From CAZUZS01 sp964624795 (GTDB lineage: Bacteria; Calditrichota; Calditrichia; RBG-13-44-9), in assembly GCA_964624795.1 (NCBI GenBank), contig CAZUZS010000108.1, positions 1 to 10,619 of the forward strand: DNA of 10,619 nt, in the 5' to 3' direction. Both the position numbers and the translations under genes were made by a program. Positions within the stretch are counted from its first letter, which is position 1. Each line of letters starts with the position of its first letter. The notes below the pieces were generated by a model that saw nothing but the letters and a program-made list of their open reading frames with translations, searched no databases and had not been told where the DNA came from. Below are positions 1 to 5,440 of the stretch, one piece after another.

Positions 1-75
1 ATTTACGCCTATCGCATCACGCCGAATTTATATCCCATCGCGCCAATATGATTTTGAAGTACTATTAATGGTAAA

Positions 76-184
76 GCCTAACCCGCCTGAAGGTATTTAC
101 CACAAGATAGTCTGAATGCTGCAATAACCATGATTTTTATTTAAACATTCCAATCGAGTCAAGCCCTTCAGGTCGGGTAGAGAC
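76..184 (-). repeat. Integron attC site downstream of the first cassette gene
   Basis: Read on the minus strand, this element ends in a perfect GTTRRRY core site, GTTAGGC (82-76). A degenerate partner core lies at 182-176 (CTCTACC). The inner arms CCCGCCTGAAGG (82-93, plus strand) and CCTTCAGGTCGGG (165-177) are complementary over 12 bp, apart from one extra base (T173 on plus, A on minus). The extra base sits in the arm that lies upstream in the gene direction, which is where attC sites carry their extrahelical base when the bottom strand folds. A loop of about 70 bases separates the arms. The site follows the stop codon of the gene at 255-734, as expected for a cassette. The weak point is the degenerate outer core at 176-182. 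Confidence 0.72.
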
Positions 185-254
185 GGATGTTCTCGCATAT
201 CAATATATATTTCACTCTTCAAATGATGGTAAACATTCCAAATCGGAGTATTCT

Positions 255-734
255 TTAATCAGCCGGACAGGTTTTATGATTAGGAACGTAAATAGGAATG
301 AGGAAACCAATTCCGACTTCTGCCTGGAATGAAATATTAAAAGTATTGTTATTAAAATTATATCGAGGTGTCAATGTTATATTTATTGGAACTATAAATA
401 ATGATAGTGCAAATTTTGTTTTTAATCCCAACTCAGATTTTCCGCTTAAATTAAACTCCGGTCCGATGCCGGCAAAGGTTTGAAGCCACAATTCAGATCC
501 ACCTTTACCATATAGGGCATAAATATATTTACTTACATTCTCAGAATAGCCAACAGATATAGCTTTCCAGCGATGACTGTCGTCATCCCATCCGGTACAG
601 TAACCTAATGGATAGATATCAATTGAAAAAGATTTTCTCTTAAAATTCTCTTTGCCTAATGTGATTGTACCAAATGGAAAACATTCTGTTAGTAAAAATA
701 GAATCAAGAAAATTGTAATTAGGACCGTTTTCAT
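255..734 (-). CDS. Secreted protein of unknown function (cassette gene)
   Basis: I do not recognise this 159-residue protein. Residues 1-22 form a signal peptide: Lys2, a hydrophobic core VLITIFLILFLL, then a polar stretch ending near FPFG. A Cys follows LLTE, but the preceding Glu makes a lipobox unlikely. The mature part is rich in Asn, aromatic and beta-branched residues in alternating patterns (for example LTPRYNFNNNTFNISF), which suggests a small beta-rich secreted or outer-membrane protein. The start is supported by an AAGGGG ribosome binding site about 9 bases upstream. That site overlaps the end of the attC at 745-867, so the gene begins right at the cassette boundary. Its base composition is more AT-rich than the efflux operon to the right. 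The function is unknown, and it sits among unrelated cassette genes that give no pathway clue. Confidence 0.72.
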   Translation of the reverse strand: MKTVLITIFLILFLLTECFPFGTITLGKENFKRKSFSIDIYPLGYCTGWDDDSHRWKAISVGYSENVSKYIYALYGKGGSELWLQTFAGIGPEFNLSGKSELGLKTKFALSLFIVPINITLTPRYNFNNNTFNISFQAEVGIGFLIPIYVPNHKTCPAD

Positions 735-744
735 TGTATTATCC

Positions 745-867
745 CCTTAACGCCCGGTTTCAGCCGCCGTCCTGGTGAACTGTCGATAGCAGATTAATAT
801 CATTTGAACCACCCAACAATCCAAAACCACTGCGCTGCTCATGGTCGGCCGCAAGTGCTAGTTAGTC
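745..867 (-). repeat. Integron attC site between the STAS and secreted-protein cassettes
   Basis: On the minus strand the element runs from GACTAAC (867-861) to GTTAAGG (751-745). The inner arms are CAGCCGCC (761-768) and GGTCGGCCG (843-851). They pair through GCCG and CC with one unpaired base (T845 on plus, A on minus), in the same arm as in the other two clear sites. The 13-base string CGGCGGCTGAAAC on the minus strand is shared exactly with the attC at 2064-2121, so the two sites are related. The loop is about 75 bases, giving one of the longer attC forms. The STAS gene's TAG stop (858-860) lies immediately after its outer core site, which is normal for cassettes. Confidence 0.75.
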
Positions 868-1277
868 CTTGTTTTATTTTCTTTTTTAAACTGCGATTTG
901 GATTTACCTAAATTTTTAATATGTGAAATAGCATCTTCCAAAGATTCAAATTCCCTAATCTTTTTAACATCATGTCTTTGAAGCATTATGTCATAAGGAA
1001 TTTTCATGAATTGAGGCATGCAAAAATGATATACATTTCGACCACCATTTTTCTGGTATTCTTCTCGTAAAATATGAGTCTCTAATCCCATATCCCCCAA
1101 AGATGTCACTTCGGAAAAATCAATAACGATATCTGTAGATCCTCGTAAGTAATTATCTCTTACCAAATCCAATAATTGACCCCATATTCCACTGTAATAT
1201 TCTTCTGGTGGTAACTCAATGATCACAATTGTGTCAATCCAAGATATTTTTAAATCACCGATAAATTTGTTCTTCAT
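858..1277 (-). CDS. STAS-domain protein, anti-sigma-factor-antagonist-like (cassette gene)
   Basis: This 139-residue protein fits a single STAS domain over roughly residues 8-115. It has a beta-strand region at 14-22 (IDTIVIIEL), the core strand DIVIDFSEV at 49-57, the turn SLGDMGLE at 59-66, and a C-terminal helix ending in LEDAISHI. STAS proteins of the SpoIIAA/RsbV type bind anti-sigma kinases and are switched by phosphorylation of a Ser in a DSSG-like turn. Here the turn reads LGDMG, with Asp62 where the phosphorylatable Ser normally lies, so classical switching looks unlikely. The Lys/Arg-rich tail (119-139) is probably disordered. No kinase or phosphatase partner is nearby. The ATG is only 9 bases from the attC-like core GTTAGCC and no Shine-Dalgarno sequence is visible. 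The domain call is fairly secure; the regulatory role is inferred. Confidence 0.7.
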   Translation of the reverse strand: MKNKFIGDLKISWIDTIVIIELPPEEYYSGIWGQLLDLVRDNYLRGSTDIVIDFSEVTSLGDMGLETHILREEYQKNGGRNVYHFCMPQFMKIPYDIMLQRHDVKKIREFESLEDAISHIKNLGKSKSQFKKENKTRTN

Positions 1278-1286
1278 AAGAAAAAA

Positions 1287-1383
1287 GGCTAACGACGCGC
1301 AGAAGGTGCGGCTGCTTTTTGACGTCGTCCTTAATGCCCACTTTATACCGCGTAGAAAGGAAATTCCCAGTTATTGGTTAATG
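1287..1383 (-). repeat. Probable degenerate attC site between marC-like and STAS cassettes
   Basis: On the minus strand the element ends in GCGCGTCGTTAGCC, a typical attC 3' end with core GTTAGCC (1293-1287). The far boundary is uncertain. GTTAATG on plus (1377-1383), close to the MarC stop codon, would give a 97-bp site. Alternatively, CGTCGT (1323-1328) pairs with ACGACG (1292-1297) and would define a compact hairpin ending near 1338. An inner GCAG/CTGC pair lies within that hairpin. The position exactly between two cassette genes supports the call. The lack of a clean second core and of the extra-base signature lowers confidence. Confidence 0.45.
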
Positions 1384-1390
1384 TCGTGAA

Positions 1391-2029
1391 TTAGCCCGCA
1401 AGTTTAAAAGCCCCGTGCAGTCCTGTTACCACCATCTGCGTCCCAATTACGGCGAGGATTAGGCCCATCATACGCGTGACGACTCCCAATGCACTGGCTC
1501 CGATGTAGGTAACGAATTTCTCTCCAAAAATAAAAAGTATATATGTTACGACACAAAGAACACCAAACATAATAATAGTCACGCCCATTTCCATAAAGCC
1601 ACCACCTGCCGAGAAATTCATCGCAGTGGCGATGGTCCCCGGCCCGGCGAGTATTGGCATCGCCAATGGAGATACAGCGACACCGAGCGCCGCTTCACGG
1701 GATTTCTGCTTGTCCTCTTCACTTGGGTGTTGAACACTCGAGTGACCACCTTGCAGCATATGAAAACCGATGAGAAAGACTATCAGCCCCCCGGTAATTT
1801 GAAATGCTGGCAGAGTGAGGCCAAATAGCTCAAAGATCACCTTGCCAGCCACCGAAAATAATGTAACAATTATAAATGCCAGCGATAACGATCTCAATGC
1901 CACTGCCGCAGTTGTCTGTTCATCGTCGCCACTTGTTAGACCAAGGAAAACCGGGACATTTGCGATGGGGTTCATTATGGCGAAAAAACCCATAAATACG
2001 GTTACGGCGTGGAGCAGGATGTTTTCCAT
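1391..2029 (-). CDS. MarC family integral membrane protein (UPF0056)
   Basis: At 212 residues the protein has the usual length of the MarC family, inner-membrane proteins with six predicted transmembrane helices and no firmly established transport activity. The family signatures are present: MNPIANVPVFLGL near the N-terminus (residues 19-31), then FQITGGLIVFLIGFHML (76-92), and PLAMPILAGPGTIATAM (121-137), the second Pro/Gly-rich repeat element. Hydrophobic segments lie at about 5-25, 42-65, 70-92, 121-140, 145-170 and 180-207. MarC was once linked to multiple antibiotic resistance in E. coli, but that role was later not supported. The gene lies between two attC-like sites, so it appears to be the cargo of a cassette. 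Upstream there is only a weak, distant AAGAAG as ribosome binding site. The composition seems less AT-rich than that of the flanking cassette genes, consistent with a separate origin. Confidence 0.9.
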   Translation of the reverse strand: MENILLHAVTVFMGFFAIMNPIANVPVFLGLTSGDDEQTTAAVALRSLSLAFIIVTLFSVAGKVIFELFGLTLPAFQITGGLIVFLIGFHMLQGGHSSVQHPSEEDKQKSREAALGVAVSPLAMPILAGPGTIATAMNFSAGGGFMEMGVTIIMFGVLCVVTYILFIFGEKFVTYIGASALGVVTRMMGLILAVIGTQMVVTGLHGAFKLAG

Positions 2030-2050
2030 TCTATATCGGATTCTTCTTAA

Positions 2051-2536
2051 TTATTGGGGTGCAGTATAACGATTTGTTTCAGCCGCCGCTTTCAGCGGTC
2101 GGCTGGATTTACTTGTTATGCGTTTTCTCATATTTATTAGAACCGGAGATGCAACAGACCAAACTAGCTCTTTACTACCTCTATATTTTTCTCTAGCCCA
2201 ATCCAATAGCACAGGACCGTGAATTGAATCTTTTTGCTTTGGAAATTCGCTTAAGAATTCATCTGTGATTTTTTCTGTTCTCGGAAATACATGAAAATGC
2301 AAATTTTTTCCTTCTTCACCAAATTGTGCACAATATATTTTGTGAGGGGAAATCGTTTCCTCAATTAACTCAGTGGCTAAGGCTAAACTCAAACCTAGCT
2401 GATCTTGATAATATTTCGGGAGATCATTAAGTGATTTGACGGGGATATTCGGTGATACTATTAAATATCCAGGAACTGCTATAGTGTGGCAGTGTTCAAT
2501 TATAAAACACTCGTTTTGGTAAATTAGAAAGTCCAT
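2051..2536 (-). CDS. HIT-family (histidine triad) nucleotide-binding protein, cassette gene
   Basis: HIT proteins are nucleotide hydrolases or transferases acting on nucleoside phosphoramidates, dinucleoside polyphosphates or related substrates. The triad motif is at residues 78-84 as NLHFHVF followed by PR. The canonical form is H-x-H-x-H-x-x, so the first His is Asn here, while His80 (the nucleophile position) and His82 are kept. The N-terminal strand-turn region GYLIVSPNIPVKSLNDLP (23-40) is typical of the family. The true HIT domain seems to end before residue 137. The last 22 or so residues are encoded by the attC site itself, and the stop codon (2051-2053) lies beyond the attC recombination point. 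The ATG is about 10 bases from a GTTATGC core site (2553-2547). There is no strong ribosome binding site, only an A-rich leader. Confidence 0.8.
   Translation of the reverse strand: MDFLIYQNECFIIEHCHTIAVPGYLIVSPNIPVKSLNDLPKYYQDQLGLSLALATELIEETISPHKIYCAQFGEEGKNLHFHVFPRTEKITDEFLSEFPKQKDSIHGPVLLDWAREKYRGSKELVWSVASPVLINMRKRITSKSSRPLKAAAETNRYTAPQ
2064..2121 (-). repeat. Integron attC site (59-base-element type) at the HIT/MarC junction
   Basis: This is the clearest recombination site in the window. On the minus strand it begins GCATAAC followed by AAG (2121 downward) and ends GTTATAC (2070-2064), for a total of 58 bp. The inner arms CAGCCGCCGC (2080-2089, plus strand) and GCGGTCGGCTG (2095-2105) pair perfectly over 10 bp around a 5-base loop. 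One extra unpaired base (T2099 on plus) lies in the arm that is L'' in gene orientation, as attC recognition by IntI requires. Between the inner arms and the outer cores are unpaired spacers, also typical. The GCATAAC and GTTATAC cores are mutually complementary at six of seven positions. It sits precisely between two same-strand genes. Confidence 0.85.
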
Positions 2537-2546
2537 ACTTTTTTAC

Positions 2547-2599
2547 GCATAACATAGTAATTAGCTGCCGGTACCCCACTTCAAACGTTTTTGTTATCA
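2547..2599 (-). repeat. Lone integron core site upstream of the HIT cassette (attI or decayed attC)
   Basis: On the minus strand a GTTATGC core (2553-2547) sits 10 bases before the HIT start codon. It is the same heptamer that forms the outer core of the attC at 2064-2121. A possible partner, GTTATCA on plus (2593-2599), would give a 53-bp element. No convincing inner complementary arms lie between them, only a small GGTACC palindrome. It could therefore be the right half of a decayed attC, the recombined border of an attI site, or chance. Its placement at the cassette edge is the main support. Confidence 0.38.
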
Positions 2600-2868
2600 A
2601 CCGTTTTTCAGATCTTCTCACACGATACATTCTGTCAATCCCAACGATACTGCTCCTCACCCTGCTCCTGTTTATATAAAAAGAAAAAAAGCCTAAAAGA
2701 GATGTTTGAACAATCCTATGGGATTCTTCCGTTCGCAATATCCAATATTAAAACTGAGAATAAAATAGGTTTTGTGAATGAAAGAATCAAGAAAAAATTG
2801 GAAAAATGTTAAACCTTCCTCGTGCGTGGGCAAGTACAATAAACCCAGTTTGCAGGTTCTGCATTTTA

Positions 2869-3006
2869 AACCTCATCCCCATCCCCGATTGACCCGTTTT
2901 CGCTCAAATCATTCCGGCGCCCCTTCCCCTTCTCCAAATGGAGATGGGGAAGGGGAATAGGCAGTCCTGCTCATTTTCTGAATTTGCGGGGGAAGGGGTT
3001 GAGGTT
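2869..3006. repeat. Nested imperfect palindrome, MITE-like or intergenic repeat
   Basis: The outer arms are AACCTCATCCCCATCCCCG (2869-2887) and CGGGGGAAGGGGTTGAGGTT (2987-3006), which are complementary with a few mismatches. Inside them is a second palindrome: CCCCTTCCCCTTCTCC (2920-2935) and GGAGATGGGGAAGGGG (2940-2955), paired at 15 of 16 positions around an AAAT loop. Short nested palindromes of this CCCCTTCTCC/GGAG type are often dispersed in multiple copies between genes in many bacteria, so this may be one copy of a genomic repeat family. No target-site duplication is obvious and no coding sequence is inside. The copy number cannot be judged from one window. Confidence 0.6.
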
Positions 3007-3136
3007 CAACTGAATTCAAAACAGATTGGTAAATCGCTGGCATTCCCACCGTTTAGTGAGGTGTTACACAAAATGTCAGATCTCACTGGTCTCCCCGGCG
3101 GCAAGTCGGGACAAGGTCAAGGTTTTGCTTTTGCAT

Positions 3137-5437
3137 TCACGCCGCTTTCTGCCGGCTCAGCCTGTCCACCAGCGAATAGACGCAGGGAATCACGATCAAT
3201 GTGAGGAAAGTGGATGTCGCCAGGCCGCCGACCACTACGGCGCCCAGCGGCTGCAACGCTTCGCCGCCTTCCCCCAGCCCCAGCGCGATGGGCAACATGC
3301 CGAAGATTGTGGTGAGCGATGTGATGAGGATAGGCCGCAGACGGGTAGCACCGGCTTCCACGATTGCTTCGTTTTTCTTCATTCCCCGGCTTCGTAGCTG
3401 ATTGATGTAATCAATAAGCAGGATGCCGTTATTCACCACGATCCCGACTAACATGATCATTCCCAGCAGGGCATTCATGCTCAGGCTGGCGCGGAACAGG
3501 AACAGTCCCAGGAAAACGCCGATAAGCGCCAGCGGGATGGTAAGGGTGATGGTAAACGGGTGCAAATAGGAATTGAACTGGGCGCCCATTACCACGTAAA
3601 CCAGGAAAATGGCGATAACCAGCGCCACCAAAAGACTTTTGAAGGAATCAACAATGGCGCGGGATTGTCCGCCGTAGGTAATGAAATAGCCCGGCGGCAG
3701 TTTGATGCGAGATGTGATCTCCTTTACTTCGCCGGTGACCAGACGCTGCGACCTTCCGGAAACGTCCGCTTTGACCTCCAGGACCCGCTGCTGGTCGAAG
3801 CGTTTTATTTCGCTCGGTCCCTTTTGAAGGGAGATGTCCGCCACCGCCCGCAGCGGAACCACCTGGCCTTTCATGGTGGTGAGCGGAACGTCCAGCAGGT
3901 CGTTCACATTTCGGACCTGGTTTTCATCGGCTCGAACCGTGATATCATATTCCTCGCCATAATTGCTGAAACGGGTGGTGGAAGCCCCGAGGACCGCCAA
4001 TCGCACCGCAGTNNNNNNNNNNNNNNNNNNNNNNNNNNNNNNNNNNNNNNNNNNNNNNNNNNNNNNNNNNNNNNNNNNNNNNNNNNNNNNNNNNNNNNNN
4101 NNNNNNNNNNNNGTCAGGTTGGAAGCGGTAACTGCCAGACCGACTTCTTTGGTGGCATCCACCACGGTCTGAAGGCGGTTGCCGGAGTGAGCCATTTTCA
4201 GGTGCCGGTAAATATTCTCCAGCACCACGATGGAAGAATCGACGATCATGCCGACTCCCAACGCCAGCCCGCCCAGCGAGATGGTGTTGATGGAAAGACC
4301 GAATTTGTCAATCAGCACGAAGGTACCGATGATGGAGATGGGAATTGACAGTGCAATAATGAGCGTATTTCGCAGGTTGCCTAAGAAGAGCAGGATAATC
4401 AAGGCCGCCAGAATTGCTCCAAGCCCGGCATTGCGCAGCACATTTCGGATCGAGCTTTTTATGAACAAAGACTGGTCCCGCATGATGCTGACCCGAATGT
4501 CGGCCGGCAGCTCCTTGCGGATGTCGCTCAGCTCCAGCTTGACCTCGTCGCTCATCGCCACTGTGTTGCCGCCGCTTTTTTCCCGGATCGACATGCTCAC
4601 TACCGGCTTGCCGTTCAGGCGGCTGATAGTCTGGCGCTCTTTGTTTTCCAGCGACACACTGGCAATATCCCGCACGCAAACCGGGGCCCCATTTTTGTTA
4701 GACACAATGAGATTCTCAATATCATTCAGATTTTCAAATTTGCCCAGTGTGCGAACGAAATAATTTTTATATTGGCCGCTCAGTTTCCCTGCCGACACAT
4801 TGATGTTTTCCGAAGCCAGAACGGCGTTTATGTCATTAAGGCCGATTCCGTAAGCGGTCAGCCGGTCGGGGAAGACGCGGATAGCGACGTGCTGTTCAAC
4901 GCCGCCGGCGATCTGCACTGTCGCTACATTCTCCAAACGCAGGAATCGGTTTTTCAATTTCTTATCCACATAATCGCGGATTTCATTCAGATCGCGGCGG
5001 TCGGAATAAAAGCCGAGCTCGATGCCGGGCGGGATAAAATCCTGCACCTGCAGCACCTGCGGCTCCATCACGTCGCGTGGGAAACGGCTTCTGGCTTTGT
5101 TGGTGCGGTCCTGCACATTGAGCTTGGCCTTGTCGAAATCGACACCCCATTCAAAACGGACAACGATCTGGCAAAAACCTTCCATGCAAGTGCTTTCGAT
5201 TTCATCCACGCCGTCGATGGTGCTCAGTTGTTCCTCCAGCGGTTTGGCAATCTGCTCTTCCACCTCTTCCGGGCTGACGCCTGGGTAGGGAACCGACACA
5301 ATGAGGGCGGGAGCCACAAATTCCGGCCAGAATGAAACCGGAATTCCCGGAATGGAGAAGAATCCCAGCACCACCACTGCCAGGATTATCAAAACCGTTC
5401 CCACCGGTTTCCGGATGCTGATCTCGGTAATGTTCAT
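3137..5437 (-). CDS. RND-family efflux transporter, inner-membrane pump (interrupted by an assembly gap)
   Basis: This is the proton-driven pump of a tripartite exporter (AcrB/MdtB/SwrC-like, HAE1 type). The start MNITEISIRKPVGTVL is typical: a cytoplasmic helix followed by TM1. The porter region carries YPGVSPEEVEEQIAKPLE (51-68). TM2 to TM4 lie at about 338-410, with GVGMIVDSSIVVLENIYRH containing Asp400, equivalent to AcrB Asp407; AcrB Asp408 is Ser here. Near the C-terminus, LVGIVVNNGILLIDYIN has Asn where AcrB has Lys940, a pattern seen in a known subgroup of RND pumps. After residue 441 come 100 N. Visible coding is 732 residues against about 1,020-1,050 in the family, so about 290-300 residues (second half of TM5 through the second porter/docking part) are missing. 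The ATG has GGAGGA upstream and lies 3 bases after the adaptor stop codon. Confidence 0.93.
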   Translation of the reverse strand: MNITEISIRKPVGTVLIILAVVVLGFFSIPGIPVSFWPEFVAPALIVSVPYPGVSPEEVEEQIAKPLEEQLSTIDGVDEIESTCMEGFCQIVVRFEWGVDFDKAKLNVQDRTNKARSRFPRDVMEPQVLQVQDFIPPGIELGFYSDRRDLNEIRDYVDKKLKNRFLRLENVATVQIAGGVEQHVAIRVFPDRLTAYGIGLNDINAVLASENINVSAGKLSGQYKNYFVRTLGKFENLNDIENLIVSNKNGAPVCVRDIASVSLENKERQTISRLNGKPVVSMSIREKSGGNTVAMSDEVKLELSDIRKELPADIRVSIMRDQSLFIKSSIRNVLRNAGLGAILAALIILLFLGNLRNTLIIALSIPISIIGTFVLIDKFGLSINTISLGGLALGVGMIVDSSIVVLENIYRHLKMAHSGNRLQTVVDATKEVGLAVTASNLXXXXXXXXXXXXXXXXXXXXXXXXXXXXXXXXXXTAVRLAVLGASTTRFSNYGEEYDITVRADENQVRNVNDLLDVPLTTMKGQVVPLRAVADISLQKGPSEIKRFDQQRVLEVKADVSGRSQRLVTGEVKEITSRIKLPPGYFITYGGQSRAIVDSFKSLLVALVIAIFLVYVVMGAQFNSYLHPFTITLTIPLALIGVFLGLFLFRASLSMNALLGMIMLVGIVVNNGILLIDYINQLRSRGMKKNEAIVEAGATRLRPILITSLTTIFGMLPIALGLGEGGEALQPLGAVVVGGLATSTFLTLIVIPCVYSLVDRLSRQKAA
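4013..4112. other. Run of 100 N: scaffold gap inside the RND gene
   Basis: Exactly 100 undetermined bases, the conventional placeholder for a gap of unknown size. The protein on both sides is the same RND family in the same orientation. The left and right parts correspond to about AcrB residues 1-447 and from about 740 on, so the missing DNA is probably near 0.85-0.9 kb rather than 100 bp. That the reading frame stays open through the N run is chance. Confidence 0.97.
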
Positions 5438-5440
5438 CGG

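Larger units (their letters stand above)
2537..3136. other. Gene-free stretch between the cassette array and the efflux operon
   Basis: I see no convincing gene on either strand over these 600 bases. Short open frames here have no ribosome binding sites and give low-complexity or Lys/Arg/Ser-rich translations. The left part (2537-2800) is AT-rich and contains the lone integron core site. The right part contains the nested palindromic repeat at 2869-3006. No integron integrase (tyrosine recombinase with a C-terminal R-H-R-Y set) is encoded here, although this is the side of the array where attI and intI would be expected. No clear terminator follows the RND gene, which ends at 3137. Confidence 0.6.

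Noticed and set aside
1..75. Possible start of a further cassette gene on the minus strand beyond the leftmost attC
   Set aside because: Minus-strand ATGs here run into stops within a few codons, so no gene can be supported from the bases available.
2633..2638. TTGACA on the minus strand, considered as a cassette promoter upstream of HIT
   Set aside because: At 17 bases the next hexamer is AGATCT, a poor -10, so it is not supported as a promoter.
2496..2738. Minus-strand 80-codon frame overlapping the HIT start, considered as an integrase remnant
   Set aside because: No tyrosine-recombinase motif and no ribosome binding site. It overlaps the HIT gene in another frame.
3560..4348. Long plus-strand open frame opposite the RND gene
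   Set aside because: It spans the N gap, has no ribosome binding site, and is antisense to an unmistakable RND coding region. It is a by-product of that gene's codon use.
4772..5335. Plus-strand open frame of 187 codons
   Set aside because: It lies entirely opposite the conserved N-terminal half of the RND pump and has no recognisable domain.
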